This document shows, in pieces, positions 29,156 to 41,816 of a DNA stretch of 64,000 nucleotides. Position 1 is the stretch's first letter. Each line of letters begins with the position of its first letter. The position numbers and the translations under genes are program-made. A model generated the notes under the pieces. The model was given only the letters and a program-made list of their open reading frames with translations. It ran no database searches and was not told the origin of the DNA. The DNA comes from Brevundimonas sp. GTDB lineage: Bacteria; Pseudomonadota; Alphaproteobacteria; Caulobacterales; Caulobacteraceae. The stretch covers positions 1 to 64,000 of the forward strand of contig NZ_SDZL01000003.1 in assembly GCF_004210735.1 (NCBI RefSeq), in the 5' to 3' direction.

Positions 29156-30237
29156 AGCGAGGCCAGGCCGCCCGACAGCAGGGTCGCTCGCCCGGCCAGG
29201 CTCAACTCCAGCAGGGCCGCCGCGACCTCGGCCACGGGCCGGTTCAGCGCCCGCGCCAGTTCGTCGCGCGGCGTCGGGGTGGGCGACAGCAGGGCCGCGA
29301 CCGCCTCGATCAGCGCGTCATCCAGATCGTCGGGCGAGGCGTCGAACACGCTGTCGTCCGCCGGCTCTCGCAGCGTCCTCAGGGTCGAGAAGGCCCGCTC
29401 CACATCCTCCAACCCCTCGCACAGGATCGCGCCCTGCCGCAGCAGGTCGTTCGGCCCGCGCGAGCGGGGGTCTAGCGGCGATCCCGGCACGGCGAACACA
29501 TCGCGCCCCTGTTCCGCCGCCAGCCGGGCGGTGATCAGCGAGCCTGAGCGGATCTCGGCCTCGACCACGATCACGCCGCGCGACAGGCCCGATATGATGC
29601 GGTTGCGGCGCGGGAAGTCGCGCGCCTGGGCCCGCGCGCCCATCAGATTTTCAGACACGACGCAGCCGCCCTGGGCGATCTGGCGATACAGGTCGGCGTT
29701 GTCGGGCGGGTAGATGTCGTCCACCCCGCCGCCCAGCACGGCGACCGTGCCGGTGGGCAGGGCGCCCAGATGCGCCGCCGCATCGACGCCGCGCGCCAGA
29801 CCCGACACGACCACATGACCCGCCTCGCCCAGTTGCTGGGCCAATCCGCGCGCAATACGCTGGCCACCGGCCGAGGCCACGCGCGCGCCCACCATGGCGA
29901 TACAGGGCCGCGCCATCAGACTGACGTCCCCCAGCGCCCACAGCACAGGCGGCGGCGGATCCACGGCGGCCAGCGGCGTCGGATAGGCCGCGTCGCCCAG
30001 CAGCACCAGATGCGCGCCCGCTTTGTCTCCGGCCGCCAGCTCGGCCTCGATGCGCCCCGCATCCGCCAGCGAATAGCCGGCCCCGCCGCCGCGCCGCACC
30101 AGGTCGGGCAAGGCCTCGACCGCGCGCACGCCCGTGCCGAACCGTTGCAACAGCTGGGAAAAGGCGACCGGGCCGATCCGGTCGGTGCGGGCCAGCCGAA
30201 GCCGGGCGAAACGCTCGGCGTCGGACAGGGGGGTCAA
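29152..30237 (-). CDS. dprA: DNA-processing protein DprA
   Basis: [42 protein letters not shown]...[24 protein letters not shown]. Confidence 0.95.
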   Translation of the reverse strand: MTPLSDAERFARLRLARTDRIGPVAFSQLLQRFGTGVRAVEALPDLVRRGGGAGYSLADAGRIEAELAAGDKAGAHLVLLGDAAYPTPLAAVDPPPPVLWALGDVSLMARPCIAMVGARVASAGGQRIARGLAQQLGEAGHVVVSGLARGVDAAAHLGALPTGTVAVLGGGVDDIYPPDNADLYRQIAQGGCVVSENLMGARAQARDFPRRNRIISGLSRGVIVVEAEIRSGSLITARLAAEQGRDVFAVPGSPLDPRSRGPNDLLRQGAILCEGLEDVERAFSTLRTLREPADDSVFDASPDDLDDALIEAVAALLSPTPTPRDELARALNRPVAEVAAALLELSLAGRATLLSGGLASL

Positions 30238-30872
30238 GCCTTCCTGGCCCCGATGCGCGGCTCCTGGCCCTTCAGCAGCCGGGCGATGTTCTCATGGTGC
30301 CGGATATAGATCAGCACGGCGGTGAACACGCTCAACACGAAGATCGGCGCGGGGGCGGGCAGGGCCAGCGCCGCCAGCGGCAGCAGGGCATAGAAGGGCG
30401 TCGCGGCCGATGCGACCAGCGCCCCCAGCGACGAAATCCGGAACAGCAGGGCGGTCAGCAACCAGGTCGCCGCCGCCAGCAGGCCCAGCGGCCAGCACGC
30501 GGCCAGGATCAGGCCAAAGAAGGTCGCCACCCCCTTGCCGCCCTTGAACCCCAGCCAGACGGGGAACAGGTGACCCAGAAAGGCCGCGCCGCCGGCGATG
30601 GCGCCCGCGACTTCACTATTGAACAAATACCGGGCGATCAGCAGCGCCGCCGCGCCCTTGCCGGCGTCCAGCAGCAGGGTGGCCAGCGCCAGATCCTTGC
30701 GGCCGGTGCGCAGGACGTTGGTCGCCCCGATATTGCCAGAGCCGATATTGCGCACGTCCCCGGCGCCCGCTGCGCGGGTCAGGATCACGCCGAAAGGGAT
30801 CGAGCCGAGCAGATAGCCCCCGACGGCGACCAGTCCCAGCGTGCCGAGCGCTGGCGCGACCAGATCCTGCAC
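30234..30872 (-). CDS. plsY: Glycerol-3-phosphate acyltransferase PlsY
   Basis: [53 protein letters not shown]. Confidence 0.96.
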   Translation of the reverse strand: MQDLVAPALGTLGLVAVGGYLLGSIPFGVILTRAAGAGDVRNIGSGNIGATNVLRTGRKDLALATLLLDAGKGAAALLIARYLFNSEVAGAIAGGAAFLGHLFPVWLGFKGGKGVATFFGLILAACWPLGLLAAATWLLTALLFRISSLGALVASAATPFYALLPLAALALPAPAPIFVLSVFTAVLIYIRHHENIARLLKGQEPRIGARKA

Positions 30873-30885
30873 GTGATTCGCTCCC

Positions 30886-32178
30886 CTAGCGTTGATCGTG
30901 GACGATGCGTCCGCCGACGACCGTGAGCAAGACCCTGCCTTGCAGACGCCGCCCGTCGAAGGGCGAGTTCTTGGACTTGGACTTCAGCGTCGCCGCATCG
31001 ATGACCACGGGGGCGTTCGGATCGAACAGGATCAGGTCCGCCGGGGCGTCCATCGCCAGCACCCCCGCATCCAGCCCCAGCAGGCCTGCCGGCCCCTGCG
31101 TCAGGGGGCGCAGCACGTCCAGCAGGTCCAGCCCGTGTTCGTGATGCAACGTCGTCAGGGCGGCGGGCAGCAGGGTCTCCAGACCCACGGCGCCGGGCGC
31201 CGCCTCGGCGAAGGGGCGGCGCTTGTTCTCGGCCGGTTCGGGGCAGTGGGCCGAGGTGATGACGTCGATCAGCCCCTCGCGCACCGCCTCGATCAGCGCC
31301 TGCCGGTCGGCCTCGGACCGCAGCGGTGGGTCCAGCCGGTAGAAGGTGCGATAGTCGCCGATGTCGATCTCGTTGAAGCACAGATGGTTGATCGAGGTTG
31401 AGGCCGCGACCTCCAGCCCCTTGCCCCGCGCCCGCGCCAGCGTGTCCAGCGCGCCCTCGGTCGAGATCTGATCGACCAGGAAGCGCGCGCCGGTCTGTTC
31501 GACCAGGGCCAGGTCGCGTTCCAGCTGGATACGCTCGGCGATGGCCGGGGCGGCGGGCAAACCCAGTCGCGTGGCCAGTTCGCCGCCGGTCGCCACCGCG
31601 CCGTCAGACAGCCACGGATCGGCCGGACGGCAGGCGATCAGGGCGTTGAAGGCGGCAGCATAGCTCATCACCCGCTGCAGGGTGCGGCTGTTGGCGATGA
31701 CCCGGTCGCCGTCGGTGAAATACAGGGCGCCCGCCTCATGCATCAGGCCGATCTCGGCCATGCGCTGGCCGTCGCGGCCTTGCGTCGCCGCGCCCGCCGC
31801 ACGGACGTTGACCAGATCCAGCGCCGCGCCGCGCCGCTGGATGTGGTCGATCAGGGCGGGATCATCGATGGCCGGATCGGTGTCCGGCTGGACCACGATG
31901 GTGGTGACGCCGCCCGCCGCCGCCGACAGGCTGGCCGACTTCAGCGTCTCCTTGGGTTCGTTCCCCGGCTCGCCGGTCTTGACCCGGATGTCGATCAGGC
32001 CCGGCGCCAGGCACAGGCCCTGCGCGTCGATGACCGTCACGCCCTCGGGCCGGGCTGTGGCCTGACCGCGAATGACCTGGGTGATGCGGCCATCCTGCAC
32101 CAGCACCGCGCCGGGGCCGTCATAGTCGGTCGCCGGGTCCAGCAGGCGGGCGTTGATGATGGCTAGAGCGGCGGTCAT
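30886..32178 (-). CDS. pyrC: Dihydroorotase
   Basis: [29 protein letters not shown]; located next to pyrB. The usual HxH metal motif appears to be replaced by IRV, so it may be a non-catalytic PyrC-type subunit. Confidence 0.85.
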   Translation of the reverse strand: MTAALAIINARLLDPATDYDGPGAVLVQDGRITQVIRGQATARPEGVTVIDAQGLCLAPGLIDIRVKTGEPGNEPKETLKSASLSAAAGGVTTIVVQPDTDPAIDDPALIDHIQRRGAALDLVNVRAAGAATQGRDGQRMAEIGLMHEAGALYFTDGDRVIANSRTLQRVMSYAAAFNALIACRPADPWLSDGAVATGGELATRLGLPAAPAIAERIQLERDLALVEQTGARFLVDQISTEGALDTLARARGKGLEVAASTSINHLCFNEIDIGDYRTFYRLDPPLRSEADRQALIEAVREGLIDVITSAHCPEPAENKRRPFAEAAPGAVGLETLLPAALTTLHHEHGLDLLDVLRPLTQGPAGLLGLDAGVLAMDAPADLILFDPNAPVVIDAATLKSKSKNSPFDGRRLQGRVLLTVVGGRIVHDQR

Positions 32179-33158
32179 GCGGCGCCTCCCGCGCGGCGGT
32201 AGGCCAGGGACGCCAGCACGGCCATGCGCGCGGCGACCCCCATCTCGACCTGATCCTGGATCAGCGACACCGACAGGTCGTCGGCCACGTCGGAATCGAT
32301 CTCGACCCCCCGGTTCATCGGACCGGGGTGCATCACCTTGGCGCCGGGTTTGGCCCAGGCCAGCTTTTCGCGATCCAGACCCCAGAAGCGGAAATATTCG
32401 CGCGTCGACGGGACCAGCGCGCCGGTCATCCGCTCCAGCTGAAGGCGCAGCATCATCACCACATCAACGCCTTGCAGGCCTTCCTTCATGTCATGGAAAA
32501 CCTCGCAGCCCCAGCGGTCGGCGTCGCCCGGCACCAGCGTCGGCGGCCCGATCAGGCGCACCCGCGCGCCCATCATCGACAGCAGCGCCACGTTCGAACG
32601 CGCCACCCGGCTGTGAGCCACGTCGCCGCAGATGGCGACCGTCAGGCTGGTCACATCGCCGAACGCGCGGCGCAGCGACAGCATGTCCAGCAGCGCCTGG
32701 GTCGGATGCTCATGCCGGCCGTCACCGGCGTTCACTACCGCACAGCCGACCTTTTGCGACAGCAGATCCACCGCGCCCGACGCGCCGTGCCGGACCACCA
32801 GGATTTCCGGCTTCATCGCGTTCAGCGTCACCGCCGTGTCGATCAGCGTCTCGCCCTTGGCGACGGACGAGGCGGACACCGGCATGGTCACCACGTCCGC
32901 GCCCAGCCGCTTGGCCGCGATCTCGAACGAGGAGCTGGTGCGGGTCGAGTTCTCGAAGAACAGGTTCACGACCGTCTGGCCGCGCATCAGGTCGACGCCC
33001 TTGGCCGACTGGCGGTTGAAGTCGACGAAGGCGTCGGCCAAGTCCAGAAGTTGCGGCGTGAACCAGGGGTTCAGATCCCCCGCCGACAGAAAGTGATCCT
33101 GCGGGAACGGGACCAGCCGCTCCTCAATGATTTCGGTGACGGGGGCGGCATGTGTCAT
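32175..33158 (-). CDS. pyrB: Aspartate carbamoyltransferase catalytic subunit
   Basis: [50 protein letters not shown]. Confidence 0.96.
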   Translation of the reverse strand: MTHAAPVTEIIEERLVPFPQDHFLSAGDLNPWFTPQLLDLADAFVDFNRQSAKGVDLMRGQTVVNLFFENSTRTSSSFEIAAKRLGADVVTMPVSASSVAKGETLIDTAVTLNAMKPEILVVRHGASGAVDLLSQKVGCAVVNAGDGRHEHPTQALLDMLSLRRAFGDVTSLTVAICGDVAHSRVARSNVALLSMMGARVRLIGPPTLVPGDADRWGCEVFHDMKEGLQGVDVVMMLRLQLERMTGALVPSTREYFRFWGLDREKLAWAKPGAKVMHPGPMNRGVEIDSDVADDLSVSLIQDQVEMGVAARMAVLASLAYRRAGGAA

Positions 33159-33181
33159 CGAGACGCCGCTATAGGCGTGAT

Positions 33182-34105
33182 TCAGGCCAGATGGAACACC
33201 GCCAGCACCACGGGGATGCCGATGGCCGAAAAGACGGTCGTCAGGGCCACGATTCCGGCCATCAGCGGCGCGTCCCCGCCCATTTGCCGCGCCAGGATAT
33301 AGCTGGCCGCCGCGCCCGGCGCCGCGCCGCACAGCAGGGCGATGCCCTGGGCCGTCTGGTCGCCGCCGTACAGCAGGCACAGCCCCCACATCAGCGGCGG
33401 CGTGATCACCAGCTTGACGAAGGTCACGACGCCGATGGTCACGCGCTTGCGCGCCACCTCGCGGAAGCTCAGCCCGGCGCCCGCCACGATCAGGCCCAGC
33501 GGCAGGGCGCTGGCGCCCAGCAACTCCAGCGTTTCCGAAATCCCCGGCAGTCGCGGCACATGCAGCAGGTTCAGCGCCAGCCCGATCAGACAGGCCAGCA
33601 GGATCGGGTTCGACAGGATCGCCCGCGCCAGCGCCAGCGGCGAGGTCGACCGCTCGTCCGCTCCCCATTTGGCCAGCACGATGACGCACAGGATGTTGGT
33701 CGCCGGGATCATGGCCGCGATCACCACCGCCGCCAGCGCCAGCCCTTCGGGCCCATAGGTCGCCTGGATCACCGGCAGGAAGACAAAGCTGTTCCAGCGG
33801 GTCACGCCCTGGAACACGCTGGTGTAGGCCGGCCCGTCGATCGTCATAAGCGGCTTCAGCGCCAGGGTGATCGCCGCGATGATCAGCACCGTCGTCACGG
33901 CCGCCGCGCCCGCCGCACCGGCGCCCCCGCCCGAGATGTCGGCGTTCCAGATCGCCGGGATCAGGAAGCCGGGATACAGCACATGGATGGCCAGCTTCTC
34001 GACCGGCCGCCACGTCGCATCGGGCAGGAAGCCGGACGCTTTCAACCCGTAACCGATTACGATCAGGGCGAAGACGGGCAGAACGCCCGCGACGATGGCC
34101 AGCAT
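33182..34105 (-). CDS. AEC family transporter (auxin efflux carrier type)
   Basis: Ten-TM layout; [54 protein letters not shown]. Confidence 0.88.
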   Translation of the reverse strand: MLAIVAGVLPVFALIVIGYGLKASGFLPDATWRPVEKLAIHVLYPGFLIPAIWNADISGGGAGAAGAAAVTTVLIIAAITLALKPLMTIDGPAYTSVFQGVTRWNSFVFLPVIQATYGPEGLALAAVVIAAMIPATNILCVIVLAKWGADERSTSPLALARAILSNPILLACLIGLALNLLHVPRLPGISETLELLGASALPLGLIVAGAGLSFREVARKRVTIGVVTFVKLVITPPLMWGLCLLYGGDQTAQGIALLCGAAPGAAASYILARQMGGDAPLMAGIVALTTVFSAIGIPVVLAVFHLA

Positions 34106-34570
34106 TCAGTCCCTCAAACGGTCCAGCGCGCCCTGCAGGATCCAGGCGGCGGCGGTGCGGTCCACCACCCCGGCGCGGCGCTTGCGGCTCAGGTCCAGCT
34201 CGTCGATCAGAAACCGCTCGACCGCACTGGTCGACAGCCGCTCGTCCTGGAAGGCGACATTGACCGGTCGGATGCGGTCCAGATTGCGGGCGAAGGCGCG
34301 GCACGACTGGGCGCGCGGTCCTTCGGATCCGTCCATGTTCATCGGCAAGCCGATGATCAGCGCCGAGATGTTACGCCCGTTCATGATCCGGAACAGGCTC
34401 TCGGCGTCTTGCGTGAACTTTGTTTTGCGGATCAACTCCAGCGGGCTGGCGATCATCCGGCTGGTGTCCGAGACGGCCACGCCGATCGTGTTCTCGCCGA
34501 TATCCAGCCCCAGCCAGGCGGTGTTCGGCGGGCAGGCGGCGGGAAGGTCGATCAGGTCGAGGACGGGCAC
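34106..34570 (-). CDS. ruvX: Holliday junction resolvase-like / pre-16S rRNA nuclease YqgF
   Basis: [59 protein letters not shown]. Confidence 0.94.
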   Translation of the reverse strand: MPVLDLIDLPAACPPNTAWLGLDIGENTIGVAVSDTSRMIASPLELIRKTKFTQDAESLFRIMNGRNISALIIGLPMNMDGSEGPRAQSCRAFARNLDRIRPVNVAFQDERLSTSAVERFLIDELDLSRKRRAGVVDRTAAAWILQGALDRLRD

Positions 34571-34621
34571 CGGCTGCGGTTACGGCCGCCACGTAGCGAA
34601 GTCAAAGGGATGGTGGGGTTG

Positions 34622-35140
34622 ATGATGCGTTCGATGCTGTTTCTGGCGATCCTTGTGGGGGCCTCGGCCTGCGATCAACTGGCCGCGCCCGTCCGGAAAT
34701 CGCCCCTGCCGCCGGTGGCCGCGCCGAACATTCCCCGACCGCTGACGGCGAGCGGCGCGCCCGTCACCCTGTCGCCCGCAGCCGCCAACAGGCAGGAAGC
34801 CGCCTCGGTCACCGAGGTGGTGGTGCTGCGTGGTCAGGGCGACACCACCATCAAACTGTTCGGTCTGGCGGGCGGCGACCCCGCCATGAACGGCCTGCAC
34901 ACCTATCTGGCGGTCTTCATCGATCCGGCCCAGGGCTGGCGCGTGTTCCAGATCGGCGACTTCCTGTCGTTCCGGGTCGTGGCCAGCTCGCCGGGTCGCG
35001 TCGATCTGGAGGTGCGTGAAAGCACTCACAACCCTGACACGGGCGTGATCGGTCAGGCGACGCGCCGGATGATCGTCGGCTTCGCGCGGGGGCCGCAGGG
35101 CGAACCGCCCGCGACGATCACCGTCACCCCCGCGCGATAA
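34622..35140 (+). CDS. Putative lipoprotein of unknown function
   Basis: LVGASAC lipobox; DTTIKLFGLAGGDPAMNGLHTYLAVFIDPAQGWRVFQIGDFLSFRV. Confidence 0.75.
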   Translation: MMRSMLFLAILVGASACDQLAAPVRKSPLPPVAAPNIPRPLTASGAPVTLSPAAANRQEAASVTEVVVLRGQGDTTIKLFGLAGGDPAMNGLHTYLAVFIDPAQGWRVFQIGDFLSFRVVASSPGRVDLEVRESTHNPDTGVIGQATRRMIVGFARGPQGEPPATITVTPAR

Positions 35141-35213
35141 GTCGCATCTTCTTGTGAAACCGGGCTCGCGGGGCTAATCCCGGCGCCTGATCCTGTCACG
35201 TTTGGAGGGCCGC

Positions 35214-35501
35214 ATGGCCATCGACGCCGCGACGGTGCGCAAGGTCGCGCATCTCGCCCGCATCAAGACCCCCGAAGACCGCCTGGAGCCGCTGGCCCAG
35301 GAACTGAACGGCATCCTGAATTGGATCGAGCAGTTGAACGAGGTCGACATCCAGGGCGTCGAGCCGATGACCTCGAACGTCGCCCAGCCGATGCGCCTGC
35401 GCGACGACGTCGTCACCGACGGCGCCAAGGTGGACGCGATCCTGTCGAACGCGCCGAAGTCGGCTGACGGCTTCTTCGTCGTGCCCAAGGTGGTCGAGTA
35501 A
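35214..35501 (+). CDS. gatC: Asp-tRNA(Asn)/Glu-tRNA(Gln) amidotransferase subunit C
   Basis: AIDAATVRKVAHLARIKTPEDRLEPLAQELNGILNWIEQLNEVD. Confidence 0.96.
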   Translation: MAIDAATVRKVAHLARIKTPEDRLEPLAQELNGILNWIEQLNEVDIQGVEPMTSNVAQPMRLRDDVVTDGAKVDAILSNAPKSADGFFVVPKVVE

Positions 35502-35504
35502 GCC

Positions 35505-36983
<1,479 letters not shown>

Positions 36984-36992
36984 TTTCCTGAA

Positions 36993-37470
36993 CCCTCTCC
37001 CAGCGGGAGAGGGAGGGACCCGCGCGAAGCGGGGGAGGGTGAGGGGTTACGCCGTTGGCCGATGATACGCGGACAGAACGAGCACGAACCCTTCGCCAGC
37101 GCCAAACCTGGGCCGAGGATAGGTTGTGGCAGGCCATTCGCGGCGGACGTCTCGATGGCCTGAAATTCCGGCGACAGTATCCGCTGGGGCGCTATTTCGC
37201 GGACTTCGCCTGCGAAAAGGCCCGGCTGGTCATCGAACTGGATGGCGGGATACATGAGGATGACGACCAGGCCAGCCATGACCTGATCCGTCAGAACGAG
37301 ATCGAGGCGCGCGGCTGGTTTGTGCTGCGATTTTTGAATGAGGAGGTCGAGACCGACCTTCAACGTGTGCTGGATGCTGTACGGGCTCAGGCCCATATGG
37401 CCGACGGCGTAACCCCTCACCCTCCCATCGACTTTGTCGATGGGGCCCTCCCTCTCCCGCTGGGAGAGGG
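36993..37470. mobile_element. Putative DUF559-containing palindromic element between gatA and gatB (~478 bp)
   Basis: Left arm ccctctcccagcgggagagggagggaccc..ggagggtgaggggttacgccgt (36993 on). The right arm, ending at 37470, is its reverse complement except for a different inner stem-loop. Together they enclose a DUF559 ORF. Confidence 0.75.
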
Positions 37471-37474
37471 CTAA
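37055..37474 (+). CDS. DUF559 domain-containing protein (Vsr-like / PD-(D/E)XK endonuclease fold)
   Basis: [92 protein letters not shown] start; C-terminus reads into the right inverted repeat. Confidence 0.88.
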   Translation: MADDTRTERARTLRQRQTWAEDRLWQAIRGGRLDGLKFRRQYPLGRYFADFACEKARLVIELDGGIHEDDDQASHDLIRQNEIEARGWFVLRFLNEEVETDLQRVLDAVRAQAHMADGVTPHPPIDFVDGALPLPLGEG

Positions 37475-37484
37475 AGATGACGAC

Positions 37485-38987
37485 ATGACCGACACTGCAA
37501 CGAACTCGAAACTCATCCAGGGCCGCACGGGCGCCTGGGAAATCGTCATGGGGCTGGAAATCCACGCCCAGGTGGCGTCGAAGGCCAAGCTGTTCTCCGG
37601 CGCCGCCGTCGGCTTCGGCGCGGGGCCGAACGAGCAGGTGTCGCTGGTGGATGCAGGCTTCCCCGGCATGCTGCCCACGCTGAACAAACACTGCGTCGAA
37701 CAGGCGGTGAAGACCGGCCTGGGCCTGAAGGCGCAGATCAACACGCGCAGCCAGTTCGACCGCAAGAACTACTTCTATCCCGACCTGCCCACCGGCTATC
37801 AGATCAGCCAGCTGTATCACCCGATCGTCGGTGAAGGCGTGGTCGAGGTCGAGGCCGAGGACGGCAGCTTCTTCAACGTCGGGATCGAGCGCCTGCACCT
37901 GGAACAGGACGCGGGCAAGCTGATCCACGACCTGTCGCCGACCGAAAGCTATGTCGATCTGAACCGCGCGGGCACGGCCCTGATGGAGATCGTCTCGCGT
38001 CCCGACATCCGCTCGCCGGAAGAGGCGGTCGCCTACGTCAAGAAGATCCGGACTATCCTGGTCTATCTGGGCACCTGCGACGGCGACATGGAAAAGGGCA
38101 ATCTGCGCGCCGACGTGAACGTGTCGGTCTGCCGCGCCGGGAACTATGAGAAGTTCAAGGCCACCGGCGACTTCAGCTATCTGGGCACGCGCTGCGAGAT
38201 CAAGAACGTCAACTCGTTCCGCTTCATCAGCCAGGCGATCCAGTACGAGGCGCGGCGCCAGATCGAGATCCTGGAAGACGGCGGTTCGATCACGCAGGAA
38301 ACCCGCCTGTACGATCCCACGGCCGGCGAAACCCGCTCCATGCGCTCCAAGGAAGAGGCGCAGGACTATCGCTACTTCCCCGACCCCGACCTGCTGCCGC
38401 TGGAGATCGAGCAGGCCTGGATCGACGACATCAAAGCCAACCTGCCCGAACTGCCGGACGAGAAGCGCCGTCGCCTGATGGCCGACTATGGCCTGTCGCA
38501 ATACGACGCGGTGGTCCTGATCTCGGAACAGGCCAAGGCGGATTATTTCGAGGCCGCCGCGAAAGGTCGCGACGCCAAGCTGGTGTCCAACTGGGTCACG
38601 AACGAGTTGTCGGCGCGCCTGGCCACCGACGGTCGGGACTTCAGCGACAACCCGCTGCCCGCCGCCCACGTCGCCCAGCTGGTCGAACTGATCGAGACGA
38701 ACGTCATCTCGTCCAAGATCGCCAAGGAAGTCTTCGACCACGTCTGGAACGGCGAAGGCAGCCCCGCCGAGGTTGTGGAGAAGCACGGCCTGAAACAGGT
38801 CACCGACACCGGCGCCATCGAAAAGGCCGTGGACGAGATCATCGCCGCCAACCCTGACAAGGCCGCCGCCGTCGCCGAAAAGCCCCAGGCCATCGGCTGG
38901 TTCGTCGGCCAGGTCATGAAGGCCACCGGCGGCAAGGCCAACCCGGCCGCCGTCAACGACATCCTGAAAGCTAAGCTGGGGCTATAA
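37485..38987 (+). CDS. gatB: Asp-tRNA(Asn)/Glu-tRNA(Gln) amidotransferase subunit B
   Basis: [50 protein letters not shown]. Confidence 0.97.
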   Translation: MTDTATNSKLIQGRTGAWEIVMGLEIHAQVASKAKLFSGAAVGFGAGPNEQVSLVDAGFPGMLPTLNKHCVEQAVKTGLGLKAQINTRSQFDRKNYFYPDLPTGYQISQLYHPIVGEGVVEVEAEDGSFFNVGIERLHLEQDAGKLIHDLSPTESYVDLNRAGTALMEIVSRPDIRSPEEAVAYVKKIRTILVYLGTCDGDMEKGNLRADVNVSVCRAGNYEKFKATGDFSYLGTRCEIKNVNSFRFISQAIQYEARRQIEILEDGGSITQETRLYDPTAGETRSMRSKEEAQDYRYFPDPDLLPLEIEQAWIDDIKANLPELPDEKRRRLMADYGLSQYDAVVLISEQAKADYFEAAAKGRDAKLVSNWVTNELSARLATDGRDFSDNPLPAAHVAQLVELIETNVISSKIAKEVFDHVWNGEGSPAEVVEKHGLKQVTDTGAIEKAVDEIIAANPDKAAAVAEKPQAIGWFVGQVMKATGGKANPAAVNDILKAKLGL

Positions 38988-38993
38988 CCGAAC

Positions 38994-39142
38994 CCTTCTC
39001 CCCTCGGGGGAGAAGGTGGCTTGCGGAGCAAGACGGATGAGGGGGCTGTTCGCCGCGCCCTCGACATCAAACCGTTTGCCCGCTGACAGCGCCCCCTCAT
39101 CCGAGCGCCGCTGGCTCTCACCTTCTCCCCGAGGGGAGAAGG
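38994..39142. repeat. Palindromic intergenic element, family A, copy 3 (opposite orientation to copies 1 and 2)
   Basis: ccttctcccctcgggggagaaggtggcttgcggagcaagacggatgaggggg ... ccccctcatccgagcgccgctggctctcaccttctccccgaggggagaagg. Confidence 0.93.
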
Positions 39143-39146
39143 CAGA

Positions 39147-39179
39147 AGAAAAAAGGCCCTGGCGATCCGGGGCCTTTTC
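39147..39179 (-). terminator. Rho-independent terminator
   Basis: aaaaaaggccctggcgatccggggccttttc; T-run on the minus strand downstream of the RcnB-like gene. Confidence 0.75.
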
Positions 39180-39191
39180 AGTGTTCGACGC

Positions 39192-40178
39192 CTACCAGCG
39201 CCAGGCGTCGTGGATCACGTCTATGATCTGTCCGTCGAACCGGTCGACCAGATAGATGTTGTTGTCGACCATGACCCACATCGTCCCCGCCGGCGGCCAC
39301 GGCAGGCCCCAGGCGGCGTAGTCGCGGATCTCGTAGCGCCAGAACAGCGAGGGCAGGTAGCTGCCTTCATGGAAGCGCTGGCCCCAATAGCTGCGCGGGA
39401 CGTTGTAGTAGCCGTAGCCCGGCGCGAAATAGAAGCCGATCCGCACGCCCGACCAGCCGCGGAACCGGTTGTCGTGCCGCCACCAGTCGCCACGGTTGTG
39501 ACGACGGCCCCAGTCATTGCGCCACTGGTCGCGGTTCCAGCGATTGCGCCATTCCTGACGGTCGCGGTCGCTGTTGTTCCAGCCGCCACCGGGACGATTG
39601 GGCCGATCCGGACGGTCCGGCCGATCGGGTCTGTCGGGGCGATCCGGCCGGTTCGGGCGGCCTTGATCGGGACGCCCCGGCCGATCCGGGCGGTCCGCAT
39701 CCGGGCGACCTTGTCCCGGCCGATCCGGGCGATTGGGACGACCCTGATCGGGACGACCCGGCCGGTCTGGACGACCGGCGTCGGGTCGACCTTGCCCGGG
39801 ACGGTCAGAGTTCGGACGCTCGGAACCGGGGCGATCCGGCCGATTCGGCCGCTCCTGACCCGCCGGGCGATCCGGCCGTTGCGGACGGTCGGGCCGATTG
39901 GCGCTGTCGGGGCGCGAGGGCGCGGAGGGCCGACCCTCGGGCCGGCCGGGGCGTCCTTCGCGCGGCTGGTCGCCGCGATCGCCGCGTGTTGGGCGACCCT
40001 CCTGACGGCCAGGGGCGGCGCCGCCTTCGGACAGCACGGGGCCGGGGCCCCGTCGGGCGTCACGCTCGGCGCGCTGGGCGGCGCGTTGGCCACCGTCCTG
40101 CGCCAGAACCGCCAGCGGCGCCGCGGCCGGAACCGCGAAACTGGCCAGGGCGGTGAACACCATCAAGGTGCGTTTCAT
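39192..40178 (-). CDS. RcnB-family periplasmic protein with extended Arg-Pro-Asp repeat domain
   Basis: Signal peptide; long (RPDRPGRPDQGRPN)n region; C-terminal FAPGYGYYNVPRSYWGQRFHEGSYLPSLFWRYEIRDYAAWGLPWPPAGTMWVMVDNNIYLVDRFDGQI typical of RcnB. Confidence 0.85.
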   Translation of the reverse strand: MKRTLMVFTALASFAVPAAAPLAVLAQDGGQRAAQRAERDARRGPGPVLSEGGAAPGRQEGRPTRGDRGDQPREGRPGRPEGRPSAPSRPDSANRPDRPQRPDRPAGQERPNRPDRPGSERPNSDRPGQGRPDAGRPDRPGRPDQGRPNRPDRPGQGRPDADRPDRPGRPDQGRPNRPDRPDRPDRPDRPDRPNRPGGGWNNSDRDRQEWRNRWNRDQWRNDWGRRHNRGDWWRHDNRFRGWSGVRIGFYFAPGYGYYNVPRSYWGQRFHEGSYLPSLFWRYEIRDYAAWGLPWPPAGTMWVMVDNNIYLVDRFDGQIIDVIHDAWRW

Positions 40179-40286
40179 CGTCGTTATCCTGTACCGCCGG
40201 GAAAGGCGGCGTTGTCGGAATAATCAGCCTGGCGCCATGAACGGCGGCTGAACGCGGGTCGGTGGCCGGATGGCGCTTTGGTCATG

Positions 40287-40322
40287 AAAAAAGCCCCGCA
40301 AGACAAGGCTTGCGGGGCTTCT
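40287..40322 (-). terminator. Rho-independent terminator
   Basis: aagccccgcaag acaagg cttgcggggctt, 12-bp stem; T-run (TTTTTTCATG) on the minus strand. Confidence 0.88.
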
Positions 40323-40342
40323 TCTCATAACGGCGCCGGGCT

Positions 40343-40906
40343 CTAGAACACGCCGTACAGCACGCTGGCGATCAGGCCGGTGGCCACCGCCATCAGCACG
40401 ATGTCATTGCCCGCATGCACATATCGATAGCCGCGCGGCGCAGGCTGCAGGCCATAGAAATACGGGTCGTTCACATAGTAGCCGCGATAGGCGGCGGGCA
40501 GATAACCGCCCCGGCTCCAGCGATAGCCCTGATAGCGCGGCTCGACCCGGTAATAGCCGTGGCCCGGCGCATACCAGTAGCCGCTGCGGGCGCCGCGATA
40601 GTCGCGGAACTCAGCACGGCCCCGCCACCAGTCGCGGTTGTTGCGGTCCCAGCGGTCGCTGCGGCGGTCGTTGCGATAGTCGCGACGATCATCCCGGCGT
40701 TCGTTGCGCCAGTCGCGGCGATCCTCGCGCCGGTCCTGCCGGTAATCGCGGCGGTCATCGCGGCGATCCTGGCGATGGTCGCGATTGTCATGGCGTCGAT
40801 CCTGGCGCCATTCGCGGTCGTTGCGGTTCTGGGCCGAGGCGGCCAGAGGCGCCGCCGTCGTGCTCAGCGCCAGGGCGACGATCGCGGCCTTGGTCAGGCG
40901 GTTCAT
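40343..40906 (-). CDS. RcnB-family periplasmic protein with Asp/Arg repeat region
   Basis: Signal peptide; [100 protein letters not shown]. Confidence 0.88.
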   Translation of the reverse strand: MNRLTKAAIVALALSTTAAPLAASAQNRNDREWRQDRRHDNRDHRQDRRDDRRDYRQDRREDRRDWRNERRDDRRDYRNDRRSDRWDRNNRDWWRGRAEFRDYRGARSGYWYAPGHGYYRVEPRYQGYRWSRGGYLPAAYRGYYVNDPYFYGLQPAPRGYRYVHAGNDIVLMAVATGLIASVLYGVF

Positions 40907-41059
40907 CTGTCTGCTCCGTTCAAAGGGGGGTCAGCCAACCCGTCGATGGCGTGACAGTCGGCTTCGGCGCATGAACTGTGGCTGAACGGCGGCGTCAGCC
41001 GCTTGCGGGGGTCCTGTCGATGACCCAGATGAGACGACGCCTTCAACAGGGAACCGCCG

Positions 41060-41779
41060 ATGACCCGCCCGATCGAACTCTGGTACTGGCCCACGCCCAA
41101 TGGCTGGAAGGTCTCGATTGCGCTGGAGGAGATGGGCCTGCCGTATGAGATGAAGCCCGTGAACATCGGCGCGGGCCAGCAGTTCACGCCGGAATTCCAG
41201 GCCATCAGTCCCAACGGCCGCATGCCCGCCATCGTCGATCCCGACGGCCCGGACGGCCAGCCCCTGTCGATCTTCGAGAGCGGCGCCATCCTGCAATATC
41301 TCGGGAACAAGTCCGGCCGTTTCTATCCCGCCGACATCCGCGCCCGGACCGAGGTGGACCAGTGGCTGTTCTGGCAGGTCGGCGGCCTGGGCCCCATGGC
41401 CGGCCAGACCCACCATTTCCGCCAGTATGCCCCCGCCATGATCAAGGATCAGCGCCAGCTGGCCTATGGCGTGGCCCGCTATACCAACGAGGTGAACCGT
41501 CTGTACGGCGTGCTGGACCGGCGCCTGGCTGACCGCGACTATGTGGCGGGCGACTATTCCATCGCCGACATGGCCATCTGGCCGTGGATCCTGCCCGCGC
41601 TTCAGGGCCAGACCCTGGACGACTTCCCGCATCTGAAGGCCTGGCTGGACCGCGTCGGCGCGCGTCCGGCGGTCGTCAAGGGTCGCGCCCTTGGCGACGA
41701 CCTGCGCTCGAACCTGGCCGCCAGTGGCAAGGCGGCCGAGGACGCGCGCAGGATGCTGTTCGGTCAACGCGCCCGCTGA
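41060..41779 (+). CDS. Glutathione S-transferase (YfcG/YghU-like)
   Basis: IELWYWPTPNGWKVSIALEEMGLPYEMKPVNIGAGQQFTPEFQAISPNGRMPAIVD. Confidence 0.92.
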   Translation: MTRPIELWYWPTPNGWKVSIALEEMGLPYEMKPVNIGAGQQFTPEFQAISPNGRMPAIVDPDGPDGQPLSIFESGAILQYLGNKSGRFYPADIRARTEVDQWLFWQVGGLGPMAGQTHHFRQYAPAMIKDQRQLAYGVARYTNEVNRLYGVLDRRLADRDYVAGDYSIADMAIWPWILPALQGQTLDDFPHLKAWLDRVGARPAVVKGRALGDDLRSNLAASGKAAEDARRMLFGQRAR

Positions 41780-41816
41780 ACCCCGTTCGTAAACGCGACC
41801 TTTCCAGGACGTTCAC

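Noticed and set aside
33152-35140. 662-aa plus-strand ORF
   Set aside because: Mostly antisense to the AEC transporter and ruvX; only the last 173 codons (34622-35140) look like a real lipoprotein gene.
39595-39940. Regular short GC-rich repeats that could be mistaken for a CRISPR array
   Set aside because: Repeats are in-frame codons for RPDRP-type residues inside an RcnB-like gene; no unique spacers of constant length.
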